NCBI GenBank assembly: GCA_023151255.1
Contig: JAKLJG010000005.1
Location: 121,795-185,794 of the forward strand
Length of the DNA: 64,000 nt
Reading direction: 5' to 3'
Source of the DNA: Cyclobacteriaceae bacterium
GTDB taxonomy: Bacteria; Bacteroidota; Bacteroidia; Cytophagales; Cyclobacteriaceae
Shown here: positions 42,350 to 51,885 of the stretch, one piece after another
Numbering within the stretch: the stretch's first letter is position 1
Layout of the letters: each line of letters opens with the position of its first letter
The notes under the pieces: generated by a model
Seen by the model: only the letters and a program-made list of their open reading frames with translations
Told to the model about the DNA's origin: nothing
The model's database searches: none
Made by a program: the position numbers and the translations under genes

Positions 42350-43456
42350 TTAAATTTTCCTGCCCTTCCAGGTTGCTGTTAACCAATTGGAAATGAGTCC
42401 GAAAAAAATAACGTAGGGCGAATAAAGAAATTGCAAGGTTGCAAAGGCGTGGATATTAAACGGCATGCTCATCCAGTTACTAATGCGTTTAAGACAGATA
42501 AACTCCAGTAAAAGTTTTAGCAGTACCAGTGCCGATAGGGTGCCCAGGCTTATTATCCAAAACATGCTTAGCGCGGGCAGTAACAGATACGTACCATGAA
42601 ATATAAAAACAGATAACGCCAGCAGGGTTGAAACCCCAACCGACTGCTGCCGCCATTTGCCGGCCCACCGTATTCGTTGATTGAAAAATTCATTAAAACT
42701 CAATACCGGCCGTGTAGTAACAAGGCTCGCTTTACCAAAATTAAACACAACACCCCCCGGATAATGAGCGGCTACTTTTTTCAGCAAAAACTCATCATCG
42801 CCTGAGGCAACATGCTTATTACCCTCATAGCCATTCACTTCAAAAAATACATCCTTCCGGTAAGCCAGGTTAGCGCCATTGCACATTACCGGTCTTTTTG
42901 CCGAAATAAATGCAGCTGTTATGCCTGTTAATGCCGCCTGTTCCAGTTGCTGCAACTCGCCAAAAAAATTTTCAGGCTCAAGGCGTACCGCACCGGCAAC
43001 CAGTTTTACCCAATAATTTGAAAAACAGTGGCCCATAGATTGGAGCCAGCCCGCGCCCACCCGGCAATCAGCATCGGTGGTAACAATCACATCGCCTTTT
43101 GCCTGTGTAACGGCTTCAGTAAGGGCTTTCTTTTTACCACAAACACCATCCTTCAATTCAATAATCCGTAAAGCTAACGCATGGTGTTGCTTAAGCCAGG
43201 CCTCAACCACCGATTTTGTGTTATCGGTGGAGTGATCATTCACTACAATTACCTCAAGCGGCTGTTGCGTCTGTTTTGCAATATCATTCAACAAGTCGGT
43301 AATTGTTTTCTCTTCGTTCCGTACCGGTATAACCACCGAGATTGAAGAAGTTACTGAATTCCCTGCTGTTACTTTTACTGGTCTGTTCCAGTTTACGATT
43401 AAGAAAATAAGCAGCAAATAATAGAGGGCAAATATGCTTACTACAATTACCGACAT
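42350..43456 (-). CDS. Membrane glycosyltransferase family 2
   Basis: 368 aa from the ATG at 43456 (MSVIVVSIFALYYLLLIF); upstream codons belong to an open but unlikely extension. One N-terminal helix is followed by the GT2 catalytic domain: SVVIPVRNEEKTI, EVIVVNDHSTDNT, DVIVTTDADCRVG, then NQRIRWAGKWRQQ, which corresponds to the Q/RxxRW motif of processive synthases. The C-terminus has three or four membrane helices. It is likely to build a surface glycan or glycolipid. It is the first gene of the run and divergent from ruvC. Confidence 0.9.
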   Translation of the reverse strand: MSVIVVSIFALYYLLLIFLIVNWNRPVKVTAGNSVTSSISVVIPVRNEEKTITDLLNDIAKQTQQPLEVIVVNDHSTDNTKSVVEAWLKQHHALALRIIELKDGVCGKKKALTEAVTQAKGDVIVTTDADCRVGAGWLQSMGHCFSNYWVKLVAGAVRLEPENFFGELQQLEQAALTGITAAFISAKRPVMCNGANLAYRKDVFFEVNGYEGNKHVASGDDEFLLKKVAAHYPGGVVFNFGKASLVTTRPVLSFNEFFNQRIRWAGKWRQQSVGVSTLLALSVFIFHGTYLLLPALSMFWIISLGTLSALVLLKLLLEFICLKRISNWMSMPFNIHAFATLQFLYSPYVIFFGLISNWLTATWKGRKI

Positions 43457-43482
43457 GCTGCAAGTTGTGATTATTATGCGAA

Positions 43483-43514
43483 TTGGAAAACCGCGTGGTT
43501 TTGAAGTATCTTGG
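43483..43514 (+). promoter_or_regulatory. Probable ruvC promoter
   Basis: TTG at 43483-43485 and TATCTTGG at 43507-43514 (one mismatch from TAnnTTTG) are separated by 21 bases. The GTG start of ruvC begins 4 bases after the -7 element, at the expected transcription start. Confidence 0.45.
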
Positions 43515-43517
43515 CAC

Positions 43518-44078
43518 GTGAGCAAGCTGATACGGGAGAAAATTATCCTTGGACTTGACCCGGGCACCAACGTAACCGGGTATGGTATCATCTGCATCCG
43601 CGGAAGCGCTATTCAGCTCATCCAGTTTGGCGTTATCCAATTGGGCAAAACGGATAACCATGAATTAAAACTGAAAAAAATCTTTGAGCGGGTACTGGCG
43701 CTTATTGATGAGTACCACCCGGATGAGGTTGCACTCGAAGCTCCCTTTTATGGTAAGAACGTACAATCCATGCTAAAGCTTGGCCGCGCACAGGGTGTAG
43801 CCATGTCGGCTGCATTGTACCGCCAGATTCCGATTGTGGAGTATGCGCCAAAAAAAGTTAAGCAATCGGTTACCGGTAACGGCAACGCTTCGAAGGAGCA
43901 GGTGGCCAAAATGCTGATGTCGCTGTTTACCTTACGCGAAGCACCCAAATTACTGGATGCCACCGATGCGCTGGCTGTAGCCGTATGCCATCATTTTCAG
44001 AAGGGCAAATCAACAACAAAGAAATCGGGGTGGGAAAATTTCTTAAAAGCTAATCCACACCGTATTCAATCAAAATAA
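43518..44078 (+). CDS. ruvC: Holliday junction resolvase RuvC
   Basis: 186 aa from the GTG at 43518, giving VSKLIREKIILGLDPG, which matches the usual start of Bacteroidota RuvC; the frame is open further upstream but that part is inside the divergent GT2 gene. Catalytic acidic residues lie in LGLDPGTNVTGYG, VALEAPFYGKN and LDATDALAVAVCHH. It resolves Holliday junctions with RuvAB. Its last 9 bases overlap wecB on the opposite strand. Confidence 0.95.
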   Translation: MSKLIREKIILGLDPGTNVTGYGIICIRGSAIQLIQFGVIQLGKTDNHELKLKKIFERVLALIDEYHPDEVALEAPFYGKNVQSMLKLGRAQGVAMSAALYRQIPIVEYAPKKVKQSVTGNGNASKEQVAKMLMSLFTLREAPKLLDATDALAVAVCHHFQKGKSTTKKSGWENFLKANPHRIQSK

Positions 44079-45158
44079 GCGAAGCAGTTCAGCTACAATC
44101 CGCTCAGCAGTTTTGCCATCCCAGTACGCTGGTATACCACCTTTCTTCCATTGCCCGGATTTGATTTTAGCCACCAACTGCGCAAGCAGGGGGTAATCAT
44201 CGCCAATCACTTCGTTGGTACCGATGGTAACAGTCTCCGGACGTTCCGTGCTCTTGCGTAGCGTAATGCAGGGAATACCCAGCCAGGTGGTTTCTTCCTG
44301 AATGCCTCCGCTGTCGGTAATCACACCCGCGCAGTGCTGTACTAGGTAAATAAACCCGAGGTAGCTGAGCGGATCGGAAAGGATAATATTGTCAATACCT
44401 CTAATCTCTTTTGCATTACGCTGTGTGCGCGGGTGCACCGGAAAAATCACTTTACTGGTGCCCGCACTCGATGAGATGGCTTTAATGAGTTTGGTAAATA
44501 CTGCCGGGTCATCCACATTGGATGGCCGGTGGAGCGTTAACACGAAATAGTCTTTTGCTGTCAGGTGGTGATCATCCCATACTGCCGGTTTACGGGTTTT
44601 GTTCAGATTACCTGCCAGCGAATCGATCATGGTATTGCCTACAAAAAAAAGTTGCTCATCGCGGACCCCGGTTTTCTTCAGGTTTTCGTTGGCCACCTCG
44701 CTGGTGGTAAAAAAGTAATCGGCCAGCGAGTCGGTTACAATCCGGTTTATTTCTTCAGGCATGGTCATATCAAACGAGCGGATGCCGCCCTCCACATGCG
44801 CTACCCTGGTGTTCAGCTTCTTTGCCACAATAGTGCAGGCCATGGTGGAGTTTACATCGCCCACCACCATCACCAAATCGCACGGGTTGGCCTGCAAGTC
44901 TTTTTCAAAGGCCATCATGATGCGGGCCGTTTGTTCAGCCTGCGTACCCGAGCCAACGCCAAGGTTTACGTGCGGTTCCGGAATTGCCAGTTCTTTAAAA
45001 AAAACTTCGCTTAATTTCTCATCGTAATGCTGGCCGGTATGCACCAGCCGGTAGGTTATCGGCTTATTGCCCGCCCGGTTGGATTTTTCAATGGCCCTGA
45101 TGATGGGCGCAATCTTCATAAAATTGGGGCGCGCCCCTGCCACTAAAGTTATTTTCAC
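44070..45158 (-). CDS. wecB: UDP-N-acetylglucosamine 2-epimerase (non-hydrolysing)
   Basis: 362 aa. Recognisable motifs: VAGARPNFMKIAPIIRAIE at the N-terminus, VVGDVNSTMA, HVEGGIRSFDMTMPEE, FPVHPRTQRNAKE and ITDSGGIQEETTWLGIPCIT. It interconverts UDP-GlcNAc and UDP-ManNAc, precursors of surface polysaccharides. It is the first recognisable polysaccharide gene of the cluster, transcribed leftward and divergent from the GT4 gene at 45220. Confidence 0.95.
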   Translation of the reverse strand: MKITLVAGARPNFMKIAPIIRAIEKSNRAGNKPITYRLVHTGQHYDEKLSEVFFKELAIPEPHVNLGVGSGTQAEQTARIMMAFEKDLQANPCDLVMVVGDVNSTMACTIVAKKLNTRVAHVEGGIRSFDMTMPEEINRIVTDSLADYFFTTSEVANENLKKTGVRDEQLFFVGNTMIDSLAGNLNKTRKPAVWDDHHLTAKDYFVLTLHRPSNVDDPAVFTKLIKAISSSAGTSKVIFPVHPRTQRNAKEIRGIDNIILSDPLSYLGFIYLVQHCAGVITDSGGIQEETTWLGIPCITLRKSTERPETVTIGTNEVIGDDYPLLAQLVAKIKSGQWKKGGIPAYWDGKTAERIVAELLRLF

Positions 45159-45219
45159 GCCTGCGCTGTTAGTGAGTCAAAATGATTTTCTTTGCCAAAT
45201 TAATTCAATTTACCCGAAT

Positions 45220-46443
45220 ATGACCATCGGCATGTTATTGAACGCCCCTTACCCGGCCGATGTACGCATCCGCAAAGAAGCTTCAGCCCTTCATGCAGCA
45301 GGTCACCGCATTCATCTGTTATGTCTTCGAAGAAATGACGAACCGTATCAGGATACTTCAGACGGCATTACAATTACCCGTATTGATGCCGGTAAAAATA
45401 ATGTTGCTCTTGCCTTTTGGGATAGTGTGATGGCGATGACCTTCATTCACCCTTTATTTAAACAAAAAACAGCCGGCTGGATAGCAGCAAACAAAATTGA
45501 TGTACTTCATGTACACGATTTACCCCTTGCCGGTACAGCCCTTGCGATAAAGAAAAAAATCAACATTCCGGTTATTGCTGACTTTCATGAAAACTATCCT
45601 GATGCATTGCAGGTGTGGTTTGAATGGAAGAAAAATCCATTGGCACACCTGAAGAATGTTTTGTTTATGAATCCGGCACGCTGGAAAAAGCATGAAGCAA
45701 TAACCGTAAATCAGGCCGATTATGTCATTGCGGTGGTTGATGAAATGCGCAACCGGCTTATCAGCGAGTACCAGGCCGATTCAAACAAAATCATTGTTGT
45801 TACCAACTCAGAAGACCAGTCGTTTCTTCAACAACCGCTTGACTCTGCCATATATAAAGAGTATGCCGGAAAATTTATTGTAGCCTACACCGGTGGTATC
45901 GGCCCGCACCGCGGTGTTGATACCGCCATCGCAGCCATGCAGTACCTGAAAGATAAAAACGTGGTACTGATCATTGCCGGCTTCGGCAATGAAACGGTAA
46001 TAAAAAACCTGCACAACCTGGCTGATGAACTGGGTGTAGCACAGCAGGTGCACTTTCTCGGTAAGCAGCCTTTCACACGCTTTTATTCACTCATGCACTT
46101 TGCCGATGTGAACATCATCCCCCACAAATCAACACCGCATACTGATAACACCATACCGCACAAACTATTTCAGGGTATGATGGCCGGCAAACCCATGCTG
46201 GTCAGCTCAAGCGCCCCGCTGAAACGGATAATTGAAAAAACAAAAGCCGGATTAGTGTTTACCGCGGGCGATGCCAAAGACCTGAGTGAAAAAATTACTC
46301 AACTGGCTCACGACAAAACCTTATGCCAGCAACTTGGGCAAAATGGTGTCAGGGCAACTACTGAAGGTGGTATGAACTGGGAAACCGACCGGCAATTCTT
46401 ACTTCAACTGTATCAACAGCTTGAGTCTTCGTTTAAAAAATGA
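45220..46443 (+). CDS. Glycosyltransferase family 4
   Basis: 407 aa from the ATG at 45220 (MTIGMLLNAPYPADVRIRKE); upstream codons lie in the wecB region. It has the GT-B fold with the donor-binding part late (AYTGGIGPHRGVDTAIAAMQYL, GKQPFTRFYSLMHFADVNIIPH, HKLFQGMMAGKPMLVS). The acceptor and donor sugars are unknown. Its stop overlaps the next methyltransferase start by 4 bases, giving a three-gene rightward unit. Confidence 0.88.
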   Translation: MTIGMLLNAPYPADVRIRKEASALHAAGHRIHLLCLRRNDEPYQDTSDGITITRIDAGKNNVALAFWDSVMAMTFIHPLFKQKTAGWIAANKIDVLHVHDLPLAGTALAIKKKINIPVIADFHENYPDALQVWFEWKKNPLAHLKNVLFMNPARWKKHEAITVNQADYVIAVVDEMRNRLISEYQADSNKIIVVTNSEDQSFLQQPLDSAIYKEYAGKFIVAYTGGIGPHRGVDTAIAAMQYLKDKNVVLIIAGFGNETVIKNLHNLADELGVAQQVHFLGKQPFTRFYSLMHFADVNIIPHKSTPHTDNTIPHKLFQGMMAGKPMLVSSSAPLKRIIEKTKAGLVFTAGDAKDLSEKITQLAHDKTLCQQLGQNGVRATTEGGMNWETDRQFLLQLYQQLESSFKK

Positions 46444-47183
46444 AAAACACCGAACACTGGATACCCACTAAATATGAACTGCGTAACGGCAGGCTGCGTG
46501 CTTCCCGCAATCCGAAGTTCGTTTCGGTGTCATCGCGCCTGATGATTGACATTACCGCCTCTTTCTACCAAAAAGCTTTACCACAACATGCATGCGGCAG
46601 CCTGGCCGATATGGGGTGCGGTAATGTACCGTTTTATTTGGTCTACAAAGATTTAGTAACAGAGGTTACCTGTGTTGACTGGCCCAACACGCTCCATAAA
46701 AATCAATACCTTGATTTGGAATGCGACCTGAACAAACCCCTGCCCTTGTCCGATAGTCAATTTGATACAATCATTATCTCGGAAGTGTTTGAACACATTG
46801 CCGAGCCCGAGGTACTTTGGGGCGAGTTAACCCGCATACTAAAGCCCAACGGAAAAATACTGGTGAGTGTACCCTTTCTTTATAAAATTCACGAAGCACC
46901 CCACGATTATTTCCGGTACACCGAGTTTGCGCTTAAAAACTACGCAACAAAAAACAACCTGCGGGTTTTAGAATTAGAGAGCTTTGGCGGGCTGCCGCTT
47001 GTGCTTACGGATTTATACGCCAAGATGATCGTAAAAATTCCACTCGCAGGCAACGCGCTAGCAGCCTTTATGCAATGGTTGTGCCTGTGGTTTATTCGTA
47101 CCCGGTTAGGTAAACGTATCTCGGCCAACACCGGTAAAGCCTATCCGCTCGGTTATTTTATGGTTGTCGAAAAAATGGGGTAG
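46440..47183 (+). CDS. Class I SAM-dependent methyltransferase
   Basis: 247 aa. The SAM-binding motif reads SLADMGCGNVPFYLVYKD, with CVDWPN as the acidic strand end and FDTIIISEVFEHIAEPE as the post-I motif, followed by LTRILKPNGKILVSVPF. It probably methylates a sugar or glycolipid of the surface polymer, given its position between a GT4 gene and an FkbM gene. The start overlaps the upstream gene by 4 bases. Confidence 0.85.
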   Translation: MKNTEHWIPTKYELRNGRLRASRNPKFVSVSSRLMIDITASFYQKALPQHACGSLADMGCGNVPFYLVYKDLVTEVTCVDWPNTLHKNQYLDLECDLNKPLPLSDSQFDTIIISEVFEHIAEPEVLWGELTRILKPNGKILVSVPFLYKIHEAPHDYFRYTEFALKNYATKNNLRVLELESFGGLPLVLTDLYAKMIVKIPLAGNALAAFMQWLCLWFIRTRLGKRISANTGKAYPLGYFMVVEKMG

Positions 47184-47187
47184 CAAC

Positions 47188-47931
47188 ATGTTCTGGTTTC
47201 TCAGAAAGTGCATTCAAAAATTTGGTTTCACGGGCGGGCTTTCCGTTTATGTTCAGATAAAAATCTTCAGACGACCGGTAATAACCCTGCCCCGATACCC
47301 GCAACCTATTCATTACCGCCCAGGCACAGCTGACCTGACCACCTTCAGGGAAATATTTTTAAGAGAAGAATACAACCTGGATTTACCAACCTCTATCAAG
47401 CCCAAAACCATTATTGATGCCGGGGCCAATATTGGTTTTACTTCGCTGTATTTTTCACGTCTGTACCCGGATGCAATCATTTACTCGCTGGAGCCGGAGC
47501 AGGGTAATTTTGAGTTACTAAAAAAAAATGTAGAAGGCTATTCCAACATCATGGCTGTGCAGGCAGCCTTGTGGAACCAAAACGGCACCATCGAAATAGC
47601 CGACCGCGGCCATGGCCTTCGTGGGTTTATGGTTGAGGAAGCATCGGGTAAAAACCAAACTATGCAGGCCATTACCCTGCCATCGCTTATACTGCAACAC
47701 CACATTACGTCAATCGATATTCTGAAAATTGATATTGAAGGAAGCGAGAAGGAGGTATTCAGTGGAGATACCAGTTGGTTACGGATAACCAAATGCCTGG
47801 TTATTGAGCTGCACGACCGGATGAAGCCGGGGTGTTCGGAGGCTGTGTTCGCTGCGCTAAGCCCGTATCACTTTTCCAAAACCGTTAAAGGCGAAAACCT
47901 GGTGTTTATAAATCAGGAAATTACTTCCTGA
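47188..47931 (+). CDS. FkbM-family methyltransferase
   Basis: 247 aa from the ATG at 47188 (MFWFLRKCIQKFG), 4 bases after the preceding stop; a TTG at 47164 is less likely. FkbM motifs: IIDAGANIGFTSLYFSRLYP (SAM site), YSLEPEQGNFELLKKNV and IDILKIDIEGSEKEVF. Members O-methylate sugars or other small substrates. The gene overlaps the convergent GT4 gene by 19 bases. Confidence 0.87.
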   Translation: MFWFLRKCIQKFGFTGGLSVYVQIKIFRRPVITLPRYPQPIHYRPGTADLTTFREIFLREEYNLDLPTSIKPKTIIDAGANIGFTSLYFSRLYPDAIIYSLEPEQGNFELLKKNVEGYSNIMAVQAALWNQNGTIEIADRGHGLRGFMVEEASGKNQTMQAITLPSLILQHHITSIDILKIDIEGSEKEVFSGDTSWLRITKCLVIELHDRMKPGCSEAVFAALSPYHFSKTVKGENLVFINQEITS

Positions 47932-49049
47932 TAGTGCACTTCCAGTTGTTCGGTAAGCACGGCAACATTAAACTCCCGCTCTACCTTTTCACGTCCGCGC
48001 GAACCAAATTTTTCAATCATTTCCGGGTAGTCAATAATTTTCTGAAAGCATGCCTGTAAACTAACCACATCATTTTCTTCGGCCAACAACCCGGTAACGC
48101 CATCCTCCACAATCTCCGGAATATCCGAATGGCGGGTGGCGACCACCGCCATACCGGTTGCCATGGCATCCATAATGGCAACCGGAGTTCCTTCTTTACG
48201 GTTGTCAGGTGTAGTAATGCTGGCCTGAATTAGCACATCGCACTGATACATTTTTTCGATAACAAAGGAATAAGGCCTGTACCCGTGCCAGGTTAGCCGA
48301 TCAGCTACTCCCAGCTGAGCAGCCAATTGTTGCAGCGACACGCGAAGCGGCCCATCACCCACCAGGTCGAGTGTAAAAGCATGATTATTTTTCAACCCTG
48401 CCAGAGCCCGAATAGCAATGCCCACCCCTTTCTTTTCCAGCAAACTGCAGGAAATCATAAAGCGAACAGGTTCGCCCGGCTTTCGGTGCCGCGGCTTAAA
48501 CACAATGGCCCCGGCATCAATACCGAGGTGGTGAATGCTGATTTTCTTTTCATCGCATCCCAGCGCAATAAGATGATTCTTCATGTATGGCCCGAGCGCC
48601 AGGATGCGGTCCGCTTCTTTGAATAACTTACGATACTGGTTTGCCACACCCCGCTTTAAGGGGTAATGAAAAGCGTCATCGCCATAAAAACTACATACCA
48701 TGGGCAGGCCGGTTTTCTTTTTCAGTCCGATAAGTTTTACCCCCTGGTAGCCAAAGTGAACATGCAGAACAGATGCACCTGAACTTTTGCTAATCGAATA
48801 AAAGAATGGGATATACCCGAAAAGTTTTGAGAAAATAAGTTGCGCGATCTGAATTACTTTACTCCGACTTTCAAACGAGTAAACTTCCTGCAACGGAAAC
48901 AGATGCCGGTTTTGGATTTTCCGTGTGATGAAAACCGGTTGAAACATTTTATGATGGCGCAAGATGCTGTGAATCCAGTTTTCGGTGAGCGGCAGGTACC
49001 GCGAATTGTAATGCAGTACAACGGGCTTTTTGTCAACTGAACGTTCCAT
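47913..49049 (-). CDS. Glycosyltransferase family 4
   Basis: 378 aa. N-terminal domain LHYNSRYLPLTENWIHSILRH; VHFGYQGVKL; ALGPYMKNHLIALG. The C-terminal donor site includes SCSLLEKKGVGIAIRALAGL, GDGPLRVSLQQLA and GTPVAIMDAMATGMAVVATRHSDIPEIV, with the EGTPV acidic motif. The gene starts 3 bases downstream of the flippase gene stop, so they are co-transcribed. Confidence 0.9.
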   Translation of the reverse strand: MERSVDKKPVVLHYNSRYLPLTENWIHSILRHHKMFQPVFITRKIQNRHLFPLQEVYSFESRSKVIQIAQLIFSKLFGYIPFFYSISKSSGASVLHVHFGYQGVKLIGLKKKTGLPMVCSFYGDDAFHYPLKRGVANQYRKLFKEADRILALGPYMKNHLIALGCDEKKISIHHLGIDAGAIVFKPRHRKPGEPVRFMISCSLLEKKGVGIAIRALAGLKNNHAFTLDLVGDGPLRVSLQQLAAQLGVADRLTWHGYRPYSFVIEKMYQCDVLIQASITTPDNRKEGTPVAIMDAMATGMAVVATRHSDIPEIVEDGVTGLLAEENDVVSLQACFQKIIDYPEMIEKFGSRGREKVEREFNVAVLTEQLEVHYQEVIS

Positions 49050-49052
49050 ATC

Positions 49053-50501
49053 TCAACGCACTAGTCGGAGGGGGTCAATCAAACGGAACTCGTTGCGGTA
49101 AACCCATAACAACAACGCGAGGGCAACCACTACATACACAAAATGAATAACAGTTTCACTAACTGCAATTCCCGACAACTCCGTTACCAGCACAATCAAT
49201 CCAAAAACCACCGGTACCGCAACCAGTTTATACATATTGAGGTTATTAAAAGCAAACCGGTTGCGACTGCCGGAATACAACAAGAGGATTTCAACAATCA
49301 AAGCAGCGGCCGATGCCATAATTACGCCATCGATACCGTACAGCGGTATGGCCGCAACCATCACTCCGATTTTAAATGCGGTCACTACCAGGTAATACAG
49401 GGGCAACGGTTTGGTGTACTTAAGTGCCGAATACGGCATGGCCACATATAACCTTAAGGGTTTAAGTAAATAGACAAGCCCAATGAAGGGTATAACCACC
49501 AATGCCTGCAAGTACCCTGGTTTAATCTCGAAAAGACCGAGAATAACCGGGAACAGAAAAATGCATCCGGCCACTACCAGCACGGCCGCAGCGGTGAGGC
49601 CGTGAAAGTACCGGTTAATTTCTATGGAAGTTCCTTTAACCTGTTGCGCAGCCACCTTACTCAGCACCTTAGGATAAAAAGAGTTAAACAATCCGTTAAG
49701 CGAAAACTCCACCACCAGCATGCATTTAAAGGCAAAATCATATACACCAACGCGGTCAAGGGGTAAAAAGAAAACCATCAGTATCCGGTCGAGATAGTTT
49801 ACTGCCCATAGCTGAAGTTGATAGATAAACGAATACGTATTAAAACCAAACGTTGAGCGCAGCAGCGGGTAATTAAACTGCACGCCAAACTCACGGTAAA
49901 TGCGGATGAGTGCACCCGTGCCCGAAACCATGGCTGCTATAACCCTTGCCCCTACCGGCCCGGCTAAACTGTTCGGAAAAAATTTCAAACCCGCGATAGT
50001 AAGAACAGCAATGAGCGAAAAGTTGATCAGGTTCGACCAAAAGAAACGGGTAGGCTGCTCGCGGCTTTGCAGTAAACTGGTGTTTACTTTGAACAATGCC
50101 TGAAATGCACCGGTGATTACTGACAGCATTCCGAAAGGAAAGAACACAAGTGGCTGACCGGCAAAAAGGTTTTCGAAAACAACGTTACCGGTTAAACCGG
50201 CTATAACCACCACGGCTGCGCCAAGCACCAGCATAAAACTAAAACACGAACTGATAAATGTGGCTAACTTTTCGCTATCGGTTTTAAAGTCGTGATAATG
50301 AACATACAGCGAAGTGTCGAAGCTATAGGTTACAATAATCTGCACCACCATAGAGAGGGCCAGGTAAATGGCCAGTGCCCCATAAAGCTCGGTTGACAGG
50401 TGGGCTACATAAAATGGCAATAACACCACCGCGCTGGCCAAGGGCAGCGAGCCGGCCACAGTATAGATAAACGAACTTTTGATGAATTGTCTGCTGATCA
50501 A
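49053..50501 (-). CDS. Wzx-type polysaccharide flippase (MOP superfamily)
   Basis: 482 aa with about 12-14 membrane helices. It begins SRQFIKSSFIYTVAGSLPLASAVVLLPF, as in the O-antigen flippases, and has a YQLQLWAVNYLDRILMVFFLPLDRVGVYDFAFK segment in the middle. It would move undecaprenyl-linked repeat units across the inner membrane. No Wzy polymerase gene is recognised in the window. It sits between two GT4-like genes. Confidence 0.88.
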   Translation of the reverse strand: MISRQFIKSSFIYTVAGSLPLASAVVLLPFYVAHLSTELYGALAIYLALSMVVQIIVTYSFDTSLYVHYHDFKTDSEKLATFISSCFSFMLVLGAAVVVIAGLTGNVVFENLFAGQPLVFFPFGMLSVITGAFQALFKVNTSLLQSREQPTRFFWSNLINFSLIAVLTIAGLKFFPNSLAGPVGARVIAAMVSGTGALIRIYREFGVQFNYPLLRSTFGFNTYSFIYQLQLWAVNYLDRILMVFFLPLDRVGVYDFAFKCMLVVEFSLNGLFNSFYPKVLSKVAAQQVKGTSIEINRYFHGLTAAAVLVVAGCIFLFPVILGLFEIKPGYLQALVVIPFIGLVYLLKPLRLYVAMPYSALKYTKPLPLYYLVVTAFKIGVMVAAIPLYGIDGVIMASAAALIVEILLLYSGSRNRFAFNNLNMYKLVAVPVVFGLIVLVTELSGIAVSETVIHFVYVVVALALLLWVYRNEFRLIDPLRLVR

Positions 50502-50532
50502 CTGCGGTGAAATTCAGCGCAACATACAAAAC

Positions 50533-51831
50533 CTACAGCGAATTAAGCAGGGCGGCAAGCTCAGCCGTAAGCGACCTGCGGCTATAGTGCTCAATTCCAC
50601 TTCTTGATGTCGGGGTGTTGTTATTCCAGCCAAAAAACAACCTGAGCAAACCTGCTTTAATCCCCTGAAGGTTATCCCGCTCAACAACCATACCTGCCCC
50701 TGCCTTACTCATGATGGCTGCCGCATCACCATCTGCAGGGCCAATACCAATAACAGGCCGACCGGAGCCCAGGTATTCAAACAACTTACCGGGAATGTTA
50801 CCCGGGGCAATGGAACTGTTGGCCAACACCAGCAACAACACATCGGTTTGCTTATACACCTCCAGTAACCGGTCATGGGGTACTTGGCTGCGAAATGTGG
50901 TGATTTTACTTAGCTGCTCATCTGCTTCAACCCAACTGCGGAAAGCACTGTTTACCTGACCTACAAATTCAATGGATAACACGGCTGCCAGTTCGCTGTT
51001 TTCGGTACATGCCTGGCGTGCGGCCAGCATAAATGGCCGCGGGTCGCGCAGTTCATCCACAACACCCAGATGGCGTACTGTAAACTTATTGCCTTTTGAG
51101 TATTGGAGACCCGAAAAATCATCTTCATCATAACCATTGGTTATTAAAACGGTTTTTCGGGCTCCGAGTTCGTTAAACCAGTTAACATAATGCGGGGTTA
51201 CCGTCAGCACACAATCAGCGGCAACCAGTACACGGTGCTCAAGCTGGCGATGACGGGCACGGGCCGGTGCGGTGAGGTGAAGTGTGTCGAGTAAATCCCA
51301 CCGACTCCACGGGTCGCGGAAGTCGGCTATCCATTTCAGCGATGGATTTTTTTTCTTTAAGGCCAATCCAATGAGGTGCATGGAATGTGGCGGCCCTGTG
51401 GTAACAATAATCCGGATGTGATTGTGCTGAATAAAATCATTCAGAAATTTTACAGCAGGCCGTTTCCATAAAATTTTCGGATCGGGAATAAAAAAATTTC
51501 CCCGAATAAAACCCGCGATGGTTTGAAACACCGACTTTTTGCCTGTGGAGATATAGTCAGTTGATTTTACCGGCTTGCCGGTTAACCACCCGGAAAACCT
51601 GGCATAAGCCGAATAAGGTTCCCATATCGGCAGTTTGATAACCTCCGCTTCAGGTGGAACATCCTTAGTCAACGATTCATCTTTTAATTCAAACGAAGGG
51701 TTCTCCGGTGTGAACACAAACGGCTCCCACTCAAATTGTGGCAGGTATTTTACAAACTTCAGCCACCGCTGCACTCCGCTCCCTCCGCTTGGCGGCCAGT
51801 AGTACGTGATAATCAGCACCCGTTTGTTCAT
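50533..51831 (-). CDS. Glycosyltransferase family 4-like
   Basis: 432 aa. The N-terminus has a WPPSGGSGVQRWLKFVKYLP loop and KWIADFRDPWS, which are typical of this glycosyltransferase subgroup. The C-terminal half contains VLLLVLANSSIAPGNIPGKLFEYLGSGRPVIGIGPADG, the donor-binding segment. It begins the leftward GT-flippase-GT run and is 54 bases from miaA. Confidence 0.88.
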   Translation of the reverse strand: MNKRVLIITYYWPPSGGSGVQRWLKFVKYLPQFEWEPFVFTPENPSFELKDESLTKDVPPEAEVIKLPIWEPYSAYARFSGWLTGKPVKSTDYISTGKKSVFQTIAGFIRGNFFIPDPKILWKRPAVKFLNDFIQHNHIRIIVTTGPPHSMHLIGLALKKKNPSLKWIADFRDPWSRWDLLDTLHLTAPARARHRQLEHRVLVAADCVLTVTPHYVNWFNELGARKTVLITNGYDEDDFSGLQYSKGNKFTVRHLGVVDELRDPRPFMLAARQACTENSELAAVLSIEFVGQVNSAFRSWVEADEQLSKITTFRSQVPHDRLLEVYKQTDVLLLVLANSSIAPGNIPGKLFEYLGSGRPVIGIGPADGDAAAIMSKAGAGMVVERDNLQGIKAGLLRLFFGWNNNTPTSRSGIEHYSRRSLTAELAALLNSL

Positions 51832-51885
51832 GCTACTATTTTTTGCTGGTTACCGGTAACCTGCAACAGACAGCCGGCAACACGT

